DNA of 64,000 nucleotides from Siphlonurus alternatus (lineage: Eukaryota; Arthropoda; Insecta; Ephemeroptera; Siphlonuridae), in contig OX463785.1 of assembly GCA_949825025.1 (NCBI GenBank), positions 21,887,971 through 21,951,970 on the forward strand, written 5' to 3'. Each line of letters begins with the position of its first letter. Position 1 is the first letter of the stretch. The notes beneath the pieces were generated by a model. It was given only the letters and a program-made list of their open reading frames with translations. It was not told where the DNA came from and made no database searches. Of this stretch, positions 14,601 through 28,389 are shown in pieces. The translations under genes and the position numbers were made by a program.

Positions 14601-17600
14601 ACATACACATCAACATAGAAACATAAAAACCATTAAGAAGAAATTTATTTAATATATATAATAATATAGAGCTGGCATTATTTGCAAAAAAAAGAGTAAT
14701 AATAATAATTAACGATCTAGCGAACGCACGATGATAATAATATATAAAAAATATATAGATAGGATAGAGAGTATATAATATATAACACATTTATTAGAGA
14801 AGATAATATAATAGAAATTATTAAGATTCGACAAATAACACGCACATATATATATAGGAACAGAAAGTTGGTCATTTTTTATTATCGTACATTTTAGTTA
14901 TTGTCAATGTAGAATTGTTTTTTTTTTATTAATTAATTAATTAGAGGAATATAATTTTGGAAATAATATAAAATGTAAAATTTATTTCTGCATTTTTATA
15001 TTGTACGAGTTTTGTTTTAAATTATATAGTGTCACATTTGAATTAATTAATGTAGGGTTTTCAATGAATGGAAAATTAATAATGGACAACATACATGAAA
15101 ATTTTTATTGCAGAAATGAATAGAGGGTACCAAATTATGCTACTCTGAATTTTTTCAGATTTTTTTGAAACCAAGAACTATTTTTAAATAATTATTGAAA
15201 GTGCGGCCACGCCCCCTGGAGGCGTCAATAGGCATCCAGTCTCTATCCTTTTTATTAAGAATTCAGAGGTGCCAACTGAAATCACAGGACTTTCAATAAG
15301 TATTTAAAAATAGTTCCGGGTCTCAAAAAAATCTGAAAAAAAATTTAGAGAAGCATAATTTGGTGCCCTCTATTTCATTTCTGCAATAAAAATTTTTCAT
15401 TTATGTGGATTTAAGTGAAGAAACAATGTAAAATTAAATAATTTGTAATTTAAGTTATTTACAAGAAAAAGTTTCATTTGATATATTTGTGTTGCGCAAA
15501 ATGGGTTCCATGCGCATGGGTATTCAAAGTAAATATAATAATAACATTTTTAAATATTTTTAACTAACTTTTACCAGGTTAATTGAAATTATTTATTTAT
15601 TTTTACAATCAATGTAATAGCACATAAGTAGTATACTGTATTTTAAAAAATGTATAATTAAAAACGATTAATACTTATTTAATATTACTTTAAAGGAAGT
15701 TTAAAGTTTATTCTAATTATTATTTAAAATTCGCTTTAACTGAAAAATCATTAAACGTTCAAACAATAATTATTCGGAACAAATAAATTTATATATATTT
15801 GCTAGCCATATACCCAGAGACCTCCGTGTCTCATGGCCAGAAATTTGACCAGCTGATCCGAGCTTCACTGTAACTGAGAGTGGCGGCGCCACTGAATCGC
15901 AGCAGCACGGCCCGGTTCTCGCTGGCTGCGTGGGCAATTTCAGCCAGCAAGAACCGGGCCGTGCCGAACATTTAGCAGCGCCGCCACTCTCAGAAACAGC
16001 GAAACTCTGATCAAATCCCTGGCCATATGTCACGGAGGTCTCTGTAGGGTCTCTGTCATATACATGCATATATTTTTCAATTTGACAATTTAAATGAATT
16101 ATTGTTTCAACGAAGTGCTTCAATATTTTATTTTTTTTTTTAGTTAGTTCCTGACGCCAAAAATTATTTTTTTTTTTAAATTATGCAACCATCACTTATT
16201 AAAGAGAAAAATACTTGTTGTCCCTAAAGACCTTTACTTTAAAAAAATCTTAATTTCTTCACAATCATGGCAGAGCCTTTTCGATGTAATTCAAAATCTT
16301 AACATATAAACATGTATATTTGAAGAAAATATGTAAGAATTAACCATTTTATTAATTACTATTAAATGCCTAAAATATTACTGTCAAAAAGCATGAAAAA
16401 AAAATCAGCAATAAAAGCAACAATACTTTGTTATAATTCATGCATAATCATGACCTCTAATAATTAGCTAATTACTCTATTTACAGATCAAAATGCAGCA
16501 TTAAATTTTTCATTTTTCGTCCTTTATTTTCCTCTATTTTTTTTAATTATTGTTCATTAATTTATTGAACAATTTTAATTAATGTAAATAATGGGTCGAC
16601 GTTTCAGTTTTTTTGTAAATTACAATTAATTATAATAGCACCAATAAAATAAACGTAATTGGTAATTAATTACATATTAATTTGTAAACCTAATTCAGGA
16701 TCAAGCCAAAAAATATTTTTATATTACATAATTTATAATAAATTAAAAAATTATTGATTTATTTTAAAATTAATTCAAAAAATCAAGCTATTTATAAGTG
16801 TAAAAAAAAATGTATAGTAAAAATTTCATTATTTATTTTGTATGAACATAAAAATACGTTTATGTATAACAAAAAAAGGACAAAAATGCACAACAAATAC
16901 AGTAGCGAGCAGCCCAATACAAGAAGGGTTAAGAAAAGCAACATAAATGGCTGACCTGATTTATTTATTATAGAAGGGGGTTGGGGTATTTTTTTTTTAA
17001 TCTAGCGTTGAAGTACCAAGCCTGCAATCGGGTTGATAAAAATACAAGAAAAAAAAAAAAGGAATTGGTTAAAAATTCGAGCCAGCTCAAACACATTTTG
17101 GTTAAGGGATATATTTTTTTAAATATTACTAAAACAAAGGATATAACATAGGTCATAGGATATTTCACGTATATATTGGTTGGTAAAATAGGTATCTACA
17201 AAAGATTACACATTTTAATTATAAATACTAACAGTGTATGGTGTTTACTACAATATTTGGATTTATAAAATTATTATAAAGTATCTAATAGAGTTACAGG
17301 AAGTGTATTATAAAATTGATGATATTTTTCTATAATGAATTTAAGTATGAAAATATGCATGAATATGTTGAAATTTGAGGCTTCATTCAAATTTAACTTG
17401 TACTACAACAAATTATATGATGTAATTAATTCAAGATCGTTGTTTATAGATTGCTGTTATAGGTTCATCTAATCAAACAAAAAGTATTCAAATCTTCCAA
17501 AATGATTAATTTCCGTGATCATAACAGAATCATATTACCTTGAATTCAGATTAAATTAAGGTGATTTTTTCCAAGTTACTGAAAAAGCCAAGAACTACTC

Positions 17601-20600
17601 TGTTATGTTATTTTGAAAGAAACCTCATAGTACATAATAAGATTTACTAGTAATTATTATATACAGTATCTTTGTAGCAGCGAAATTTGTGAACCACTAT
17701 AATATGAATGTTTAAAATGTATGTCATTTTCATATTTTTAAATTTGAAACATAAATATTTACTCTATTTCTACAGTAAATTCTTTATTATAAAAAAAATT
17801 CAAACATAACAAATACATGAATTAAATTTGAAAATAATTTTAAATTGATCTGTTAATGTATCATGTGTTTATTTTTTTAAATAATATATATTTTTTTTAA
17901 TTATGCTGTTGTAATTATAATATCACTAAGAATAGCATAATAAATCAATGTAATTTCATTTAATCACTAGTAAATCTTATATATCACATGTATTATAATT
18001 TGTGTTCTAATAAAATATTCATTTTTTTTATAAATATGATTTCTTACCTTTCCTCCTATCCCTTGGGTCCCCAGGTCCTCTTGGTGGTGGTGGAGGCCCA
18101 CGGGCCCCTGGGCCATGTCCCCTCGCCCCTCTAGGCCCACGATCATAGTCGTGGAAGTCTCCTTGGGTACTCTCAGTTAGGAAGTTTGAGGGCACCAAAC
18201 CTCGGACTCCGTCCAGTTCCCCCATGAAGAAACCGTCATCATCCATCTCACCGTACACGTAGATTATGTTACCCGTCTTGAACGAAAGCTCCACCTGCAG
18301 TAGGGACCACCAAGAACATTATGTACTTGTATAGGTACACTTGGATGCAGAGAAAATGTCATGTATTTGTATAGGTACACTTGGGTGCAGAGAAAATTTC
18401 ATGTATTTGTATAGGTACACTTGGATGCAGAGAAAATGTCATGTATTTGTATAGGTACACTTGGGTGCATGGAAAATGTCATGTATTTGTATAGGTACAC
18501 TTGGGTGCATGGAAAATTTCATGTATTTGTATAGGTACACTTGGGTGCATAGAAAATGTCATGTATTTGTATAGGTACACTTGGGTGCATGGAAAATATC
18601 ATGTACTTGCAAATAGAGTTGATTGCGCTGACGTTATGCCCTTGTAAGTTAGGCTGCCTCATGGAAGACCGGAAGGTACATATATAAACAAATTATATAT
18701 TGATTTTTTTTTTCACTTCATTAAACAAAACAAATCTGGTTTAAAAATTGTAAAAATTCACCATTAAAGAACCATCAAAACTCCTTTTATTTATAATTTT
18801 ATTATTTTTTAGATATACGCTTCAATTCATTTCTGTTTGTGTTGATTACGTATAATCAGTATAATGATTGCATGTGAGTGACCACATGACTACTGTATTT
18901 GCTTTCTTGGGCATAATATACAAAGCTATTCATAATAATTAAATACTTTAAAATATATTATTTAATTTTTATATTGTTTTCATTGATATTAAAATGTTAA
19001 ATAAATTTTTAACAAATTTTAACTTAAATCACAAAATACGAAACTTAACAAAATAATTATTTTTCAGATTAATATTTATAAAAAACTATTTAACAAACAA
19101 AATATAAATGGTTTAAAAAATTTTTTCATTTTTTTTTTTTAAATTAATAAAACTATTATTCTCTTCTCTCTTAGTATCGAGTTTTCTTTAATTTGGATAC
19201 CAAGCAATATTTTCGTAAACAATATTAATTAAAACTCAATTTATGATAATATTCCACCGATTCCACGCATCATACAGAAAATCTCTTATGAACCGATTGT
19301 ACTGTACGTTGTATATTATGTTACATATTATATTTTATAATAAATGATTGTAAAAATAGTTTGCAAATCTATATAAGACGATGCAAATTTTATATCAAGG
19401 CAAGATTATATTTTGTATATTCAGCTTATCTACTTGGGTTAGCAACAGGAAACTATGGAAACCTGTAGCAAGAAGCCCGATTGATGCAAGGCACAAGTCT
19501 GAACCCTAGAAAAGTTGTAAAAAAAAATCTCTCCTAGATCCGGATTCGAACCCGTGACCCCAACTCACTTCTATAGACGTACTCACCTCTGCATCAACGT
19601 TAGGTGACAGTTCTTGAGGGTCGTAATCGTACAGGGCTACCATTTTCTTGACGGGCATGTTTGCGTAGATGTCACCCCAGCGGTCCGCGCGACCCCCCTG
19701 GGCCCCTCGATGTGATGAGGGTCCTCCCATGTCGTTCTGTGGGTAACGTAAAAAATTAGCCCATGCAACATTTTGATAATACAGCCCTGGGGGGTCTTAA
19801 AATAACACCACTTAACGTAAACTTAGCCTAAGACTGTCTTAGCGCAACAATAAAGAATACGCTAAGACTGTCTTAATTTTAGGATTGTTGTAATTCGTGT
19901 TATTTGAAGGCCCCCCTGGGGAATTTTAACGTAAGAACCATAACATGTATACATCGAGACATTACTAACTTTATCCTTTGAGCTTCAGATAATGTATTGT
20001 GATGAGATTAAACATTTTTGGATGAATTTATTTTTAAATCATTGTGATACAAAAAACTTCTTCGACATATATAGATTTTTTTATTGAAAGGTAAATTGAC
20101 CTGAATTCCTGAATATTGATATGGGGCATTTTAAAATTGACCTCTTAATGAGAAAAATTTGACTTTTGACACGCCAAAATAATAATCAATTCTTCTGATA
20201 TTGCCATTAAATAGGTTCAATTAATTATTAACAAATAACTTTTTTTGTGGGGTTCAAATTATGAATTGAAATTTATATAAATGACAAGAGATTTTTGCAT
20301 AAATTTAATTTTGCGCTAATAAATTTCCAATTTCTAAATATAACTACAATATTTATTAATTCATACTACAGGAAATAAAATTATATTAATTAGTATAATT
20401 TTTCACATAACAATAAATTACAAAAACAGAATTTAATAAGCTACAATACATTACATATCACGTATATGATCTATAAGACTAATAACTTTAATCCAAGCAT
20501 ACTATTATATAAGCTTTGACGCCTTTGACTATAATGTTCTATATATTCATTCATACCGAATTCACCATGTAAAATATATTCATTGTAAAGCATTCATAAT

Positions 20601-23600
20601 TCTTATTAAAAAATTCATTCCGATATTGTTGCAAGATGACTATATTTATATTACTAACAATACTTATTTAGATTGCTCTATTTTCTCAGTTTACATATAG
20701 TAAAGCTGTATGCAGTTAAGGATTAACCTTCATGATTTTTTTTATTACATATTTACTGTCAATTTTTTTTTCAGATTTTTTGAACCTTTTAAGGTAGAGA
20801 TAACGTCGAACAGTAACGTCGAACAGCTGTTCGACGTAATCCCCTTTAATTAACATGTAACCCTTAGCAAATTGACAAAAATTCTGAAATTTTTTTGAGA
20901 GGCACATATTAGTGCCTAAAAGCCATAGCAAAAGTTTCAAAAACATTTGACGAGCTCCTTTTTTTAAATTAATTTTTTAGTTTGGCTCTCCATGGGAAAG
21001 CCCTATGCTGAAAATTAAAAAAATTAATTAAAAAAAATCGGCTCTTTAAATCGTTTTGAAATTTTTTCTATGGCTTTTAGGCACTAATATCTGCCTCTCA
21101 AAAAAATTTCAGAATTTTTGTGAATTTGCTAAGGTTTACATGTTAATCAAAGGGCATTACGTCGATCAGCTGTTCGGCGTTATCTTTACCTTAACATTCT
21201 CAAAATTGGCAGGGGGGGGGGATAACGCTTTGATGTTATAGACATGCAACACATTTTTCTATGCTTGCGTGTTAAATATTTGCATGATGTCTATGACGTC
21301 ACAGCATTTTGCAGCACGACTTAGAGGATTCAAGAAAATCTGAACAAAATTTGCCTCTTTCCAAATAAAAAATTATTAAGGTTGTCCATTTAAAATCAGA
21401 ATTTGCAGTAAGACATTCGAAATTTTTTGATTCGGCCATGTTAATAAAGTATAGCCACATTTCGAATGCAGTATACTTGCAGTTAAACTATTCGTGCACG
21501 CTAGTTCAAGTGTCTATCTAACTTCCTCCATGCGGATAGTTGAGATAAGACAGACTCGAGCGCGTCTGTCTCACCTTCTGGGTCTCCTGTACCTCGGTGA
21601 CCATGTTGAAGGGAACGAAACCTCGTCGTCCTCGACTCTCCCCCCAGTAGAATCCGTCAGCGTCCTTCTCACCGTAGATCTAAAAACAAAGTGTATTTTT
21701 TTTTATTTAAAATTAAAAAAATATATATATTTTTTATTAATATAATTGTTTTTAAAAAAAGTTTAAAACTCCCTACTAAAATAATGTAAAAATAGTCACC
21801 AATGCATGAGGAGTTAAAATACACTATGCTTAAGAAGAAAGACGACGTCGTAATACCACATTTCCAAGAAATAAAAGACGAGAATACGGTTTATTTCCTC
21901 TTATCGAACATAAAATGGTAGATTTTTTTTTTTTAATTCTTTTACTTTGAGCGAGGAAGAAATAATAAGATGTTTTTGAGGTAAATCAACTTGTTAAGAT
22001 TAAAGGATGAATTGAAAGTGTAATTTTGAAGGTAAGTTACCTTTATGTGGTCCCCTTCAGAGAAAGGTAATTCCTCCTCGCAGGCGTCAGGGTTCGGTGA
22101 CATCGTTGTGGGGTCATAGTCGAACAGAGCAACGAACCAGCGTACCCTCTTCTCTCGTCCTGGGGGGCCTTGGGGGGCATGGTGGGCCCCTGGAGGTCCT
22201 CCTCGACCCCGGTAGTCATGTTGGGGACCACCTCGATAACCCCTAGGATCCCTACCACCCCGGTGTGGTGTGTCGGTGTAGTAGGGGTCCCTGAAATAAA
22301 TGGGTTATTATTGTATCGAATCGTATCTTTGTTAAATATATTTTTTAATGTAAAATATAGTAACTTGATTGTGAAATTCTCTTAAAAAAATTTAAATATT
22401 TTTAATTAAAATTTTAAAAATTTATATCCATATTAAATTTAAAAAGATTATTATTAATTTTGATGAAAATTAATAACTGATTTAATAACTAATTGCGTTC
22501 TTCAATTATAATTTACAGGGAGTTTTTAGTATAATTTTATTTGTATCCTCAGTATAATCTGCATAATTAAATCGAAAAATTTATTTGACTGTTGCAAAAC
22601 TCCAATGACTTTAACTCGATTCATCAATACATTAGATTTGATAATTTAAAATTTAATGGAAATCAAACAACCTCGCATGGATAGTATAAAATAAAATAAT
22701 TTTCATAATAGAATTAAACATTAAATTAAACATACAAAATTTCCATTTTACTAATTAAATATAGGTAACCGACTGTTATAAAATTGGTTAGTGAAGATAT
22801 TAATCATTATTAATTAAGCATCTATTATAATCTCGGTTCATCTGTAAACATTATATAAGACAATGCTTCTCTCACTCACCGATCATGCATATCATGGGGT
22901 CTCGGGCCCCCCATATTTGGTGGCGGTGGGGGCCTCCCCCTCTCCATGTGACTGCGCGGTGCCCCCGGGTAATGCCCCCGCCTCCGAGCTTCAAAATCAT
23001 CCTCACTAAAGTTCTCGCTCGTCGAATCCTTGGTGATTTCTGTTGAAATATTCAAAACATTTTAAGAAGCTGAAATAATATTGTTTTAATTTTATTGTGC
23101 CATTTGTATAATATTTGGAGCTTTTAATCTAGTAAGCTATACAAAATTATAATCAATATCTTTGTAAAGCTAAAAAATATAATAATGCTCTGTTTTACAG
23201 TATGTTTAAAGGGCTCATTTCCAAATTAAGAAAATGAAAACATAAAAAATAATTTTTTAATTTCGACATCCCAAATTTATGTATTACCGGTAAGTAGCGA
23301 CACTAATGTTCCCAATACTAATCTTTTCTTCCGTTAATTTTGAATCTAGAGTTTTGCATTAATTTTGAGATAAATAATTGCACTACGGTGTGAAATTGAT
23401 TTTAATATCAGTTGATTTTAAGATCAAGTTTTTTCAGTTTCTTTTTAAAGTTGTATCAGTTTTAATTTAAATACTTGTTTAAAATAATAGAGGTTTTATT
23501 TAACAATATATGCGTATTGATAAAGCTCTAATTATAAACTCAAAACTTGAAAAATTAAAAATATTATTGGAATATTAATATTATTGACACGAGTGCAATT

Positions 23601-26600
23601 CAAATTAAAGAGGTGGATAGTAGACACAAGCCTCTTCCGGAATAATGAGCTATCTGCCTACCAAAAATGATTTGCAATAATGAGCTATCTGCTACACCAG
23701 GTAAGTTATTAGATTAGGTTAAAGATGAAGTAGATAGCTCATTTTTACAAATGAATTTTGGTAGTCAGCTTTTCATTGTAATGTCATGCAAATGGCAAAA
23801 TTAAGATTATTGAAAAGTGAGAAGTCGAAGTAAAAAATTAATTTTAGCTTCTAAATTAGGGAATTTTTCTTATTTTGGAAATCTTCAAGACACCCTTTTA
23901 AGAAAATAAAAAACTAACGGTACCAATTGTAATAAAATAAAGCGGATTTGTTTTGAGGTAAAAATAATTTTTTGATATATTATTTCACGATCATGCATAA
24001 TACAGGCTCTAAAAATATAAAATTACTTATTAAAAATTAAGTATAAAAAAAAGTAGCACTAGCTTTTGAATTTCAATTATGAAATAAAAATTGAATTTCA
24101 AATTTTACCTTTTATATACTGCGTTGGCTACTTAAAAAAAAAAGTAATCTTACATTTTTGTTCGACTGGATTTTGTGATACTTTTATAATCTATTTTACC
24201 AAAAAATAATATAAATACTTAAAAAAAAAATCGAATAAAATGGAAAAACAAATAAGCACAGTTTTCAGCAAAATACAAAAAAGTTTTATTTCATATCAAT
24301 TTGTGATCTAAAAAACAAAAACCGATTGATACATGCAAAAATAAAAATCGTGTAAAGGTATTAAAAATAATTCTAAAAAATGGGGTACAAAAATTTGCTG
24401 CCAGACTGGGAAAGCCTCACGGTTATAAAATTACCAAAGTAGTCCATGTGATCCATGGCTGAATTTGACGTAATGTTGGCACAAAACAAAAACGAAACAT
24501 TGTTATAAAATATAAATTCCACGTCTCTCTGCTTCGATTATAATAAAATTAAAAACTAAATTTAATACACATTACTAATAACCCCACCTAATCATTATAT
24601 TGTGTGTTTTTTTTTGTTTTTTGTTTTTAATAAATTACAATATTATAATTTTAGTTGCTGTTTCAAAATTTTAAAAATACATTTATTGTAAAAATGATTA
24701 ATATTTAATTATTTTTATTATTAATAGTATTTGTTATTTTTATTTATAATATTTCTAATACAATTATTAAATTATTGATTAACGTAAAATTATTTTAATT
24801 TATAAATAAAATAGAAAATCTTTGAAAAGTAAGTCTTAAGAGTAAGGTAACACTCCCAATGTTAAAAAAAATCCCTCTCACAAAAATTCTGAAAAAAATT
24901 TAAAATGTTCTCCTCTACACCCCCTATCAGTAGCTAAAATATCAGGTATACAAATACGATCTAGTTTTTGAGTTATGAATCTTTAAAGTTGACCAATTTA
25001 ACATGGGAGTTTCATTTCTCCATGTTAAAGTAGTCAACTTTAAAAATTTATAACTCAAAAACTAGATCGTATTTGTATACCTGATATTTTAGGTACTGAT
25101 AGGGGGTATAGAGGAGAACATTTTAAATTTTTTTCAGAATTTTTGTGAGAGGGATTTTTTTTAACATTGGTGGCGTTACCTTACCCTTAACAATCAATTC
25201 TAAAAATGACCGTTCCGAATGTCTAATATAATTTTAAATAAAAAATAATCAATGTTCAATGTATAAAACACCAACAATTTAGTAACAATAGCATGAAAAA
25301 TCACTCCCAAACTCCCTTAAGACTATTCACAGTACACTGTCTTATACTTACCAATGCTGGGGATGTTCATATGCGAGGGCGGGTATATCTCCTTATCACT
25401 GAGGTTCTCGTCTGTATCGATTATCACTTGGCCATGAGCGTCCACCCTCGTGCCACGCCCCCCTCGGCCGCCGTGCCGCATGTGTGGGGGAACTGCAGAG
25501 CCCGGGCCGTAACGATAGGCCCCCTTGTCGGGGCCCATCGCACCTTGGGGGCCCATCTGACTTCGTCTGTCGCCGTCCTGGAATATGTTAATGTAGTTCA
25601 GGGTTTGTTAACACAATATTTAATTACAAGAAGATGGTATTTTTAAAGAACTTATTTTTTATTTTTATTTATTTTATTTGAACATATAGGTTTTACAAGA
25701 CAACATAGATCACGTCAGAGAGTATAACATACAGTAAAACATGCAAAACAACATATAATATACATGTATATTGGTAACTCGCTTTATATTTCATTTTTTC
25801 CAGAGAAATTGTGTGCAATTATTATGTAGGGGCTAAAAGTTATGGGTTCAATCTGCTGTGCTAAGCAATGTTATATAAAAAGAGATATCAGCTCAAATTT
25901 TTAGTTTTTAGATATGCAATTTAGTGAAAAGAAAGATTTTACAATTGTTTAAGATTCAAAATATTATATGCTATTGCTTGTTTTCTTTAATACGAGTATT
26001 GAAATATTTTTCATTCAGCGAGCTTATATATTATAATATTCTATTAAATATATCTTGACTCGAAGGAAAGAAGGGCATTTGGTGCCCAAGAAGTTTAAAT
26101 AATCCGTTCTGATTGGATCGCTGAAACCTGAGGGGTAATTTTTCGGCATGGTATACAAAATTTCGATAAAAAAAAATCACTTTTGGGTCCACATTTACAT
26201 CACTAAAATCTCACCTTCAACTGCTTGCCTTTGAGCACATGTGGAGGAATTGGTGTGGGGCTGCTGTCACTGGACTGCGCGTCACGTGACTTGGTGCGCA
26301 CGGTCACCTGACGAGGGTTCAGTCCGACCAGCTTGTTGATGTCGATCAGCGCGTGGTCCCCTGCGCATGCGCATTGCAGTCAGTTTCCGAACTCAACGTT
26401 AAACTACACTTTCGCAAGCATCAGCGATGTCTGAACATTCACATGCAAATGTATGAATGTGCACGTAAATATGTCTAATGGACAACCTGCATAAAAATTT
26501 TTATTGCAGAAATGAAAAGAGGGTATCAAATTATGTAATTCTGATTTTTTTCAGATTTTTTGAAGTCCCGGTGGAACTATTTTTAAATAATTTTTGAAAT

Positions 26601-28305
26601 TATCTATGTTAAGTTGGCACCCCTGGAGCTTTAATAAAAAGTATAGGGAAAAAGCGCCTATTAACGCCTCCAGGGGGCGTGGCCGAAATTTCAATAATTT
26701 TTTAAAAATAGTTCTAGGACTCAAAAAAATATGAAAAAATAAAGTAGAGTATTTTGGTACCCTCTATTCATTTTTGCAGTAAAAAAATGTCATGAGGTTG
26801 TCTAATTCTTTGTGAATGTAAAAAATAATACCGTAGTGGAGATGTTTCAGAATTAAAAGTGCTTAAGAAAATGTAATTTGTTCTTAGATATTATTTATTG
26901 GACTTCAAATAACAAAGTTAACATGGTCTTAATGTAAAAATGTTGTATTAAAATAAATTAAATTGTATTCATGTTGTTTTGAAATTTTAAATTAATTTAA
27001 ATGTATTGAAAATTTTATTGAAATAATTGGAATTATTTTTTAAATAACATTTGGATATTATGCTCCATGATTATCCCTATCAATGAAAAGTCAATGTTGA
27101 ACCCCAGATAGTAACTAAGGGCTGAATGCAACAAATGAACAATATAAATAATGTGAAATGTAATATGTTATTGTTAATTTTACGTTTTAAGGACAGAGAA
27201 TTTCCATGATTATTATATGAAAGTGATGTCTGCTTAATTTATAAAAAATTACAAGGCTACAAACGACAATTTCTAAAAAAAAGTTGAAGTGTACACTGAC
27301 AAGCTAATTTAAACATTTATAGCTGCATGCAGATTTTATTTATTATTAGGTTTATTTTCAGTTTATGTTAGAGGGGTTGTATTTGTGTATGGGCTTCAAA
27401 ATTTCATTAATAATTAAAATCAATTATGATTTAAAAATTGTAAAGTTAATTTGTTTATATTGTTTTGTCTTAAAGTTAACATTAATTAAACAAGGCAGTG
27501 TTTTGGGAGGGTTGGTGGGTATTTAAATATTATTTAAGACCACAAAATTCAAAAGAAGACGCTTACAATTTTTTATAAAAGTTGCTTGCTAATTTTTTTA
27601 ATTTGCCAGTAGTTTTTATTATTGTAAAACATCTTGTTTTGCATCTAGTGGTTTAATTTTTTTATATCCGTCAAGTTAAGTGAGATACAAATACATGAAT
27701 AATTAATTAATTAAAATTAATTAACTAATTTAATTAATTAAAAAACAATTAAGTTCAAAACTGAATATCTGAAAGCTAGAATCGGAAAATTCAGGGAATT
27801 TTTGACTTACTAATTGATGGTATTGATGAAAATTATTTATGTATTTTATATATCTCACTTAATTTAGAACTGCAACAAAGCAACTAAAAGCAAATTTATG
27901 GTATTGAAAATAAAAAAGGAATTTGTATAGGAATGTGCAGACAAAAATTATTATAAATAAACATACTAAAATTTGATAAAAATTAATGTTTAAAATATAG
28001 TTAAAAAACAAACAAAAAAATTAGATCTTTTAGACAATGGACAACCTGCATGAACAATATTGAATGCATAATATTCGGAAAAGCGCCTCGATATTATCAA
28101 TTTTATCAATTTATTGTTTTTAAACTCTAAACACCCTCAGAATCTACAGACGTTGTGACGTCATAGTCATGCAATCTTCCATATGCTTGTGAAATAAATA
28201 TTTGCATAACTATGACGTCATAGCAGTATGATTTTGAGGGTGTTATAGGGTTAAAAAAATCAAAAAATTAAAATGTGACGTTTTTTATATCCAAACATGC
28301 AATAT

Positions 28306-28389
<84 letters not shown>

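Larger units (their letters stand above)
13411..18047. other. Rbp: intron 26
   Basis: 4.6 kb. It holds a decayed CCGGAAAT stretch near 13890-13950, a family A element and a GC-rich hairpin (15814-16044). The rest is AT-rich sequence with no exon signal. Confidence 0.75.
19737..21574. other. Rbp: intron 24
   Basis: 1.8 kb. Contains the small palindrome O (19786-19920), the TTAA-type element E1 and a family G half element. No further exon seen. Confidence 0.75.

Noticed and set aside
15770..16123. 117-codon minus-strand ORF
   Set aside because: Runs through a GC-rich hairpin that simply lacks stop codons.
18321..18610. CRISPR-like array
   Set aside because: Direct tandem 40-bp units with no spacers, in a eukaryotic intron: a minisatellite.
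20716..21241. Two similar ORFs in opposite strands reading [10 protein letters not shown]
   Set aside because: They are the two arms of the family E palindrome read on opposite strands; no start context or conserved protein.
25293..25646. 117-codon plus-strand ORF
   Set aside because: Antisense shadow of exon 20, whose minus-strand reading has splice sites and family motifs.
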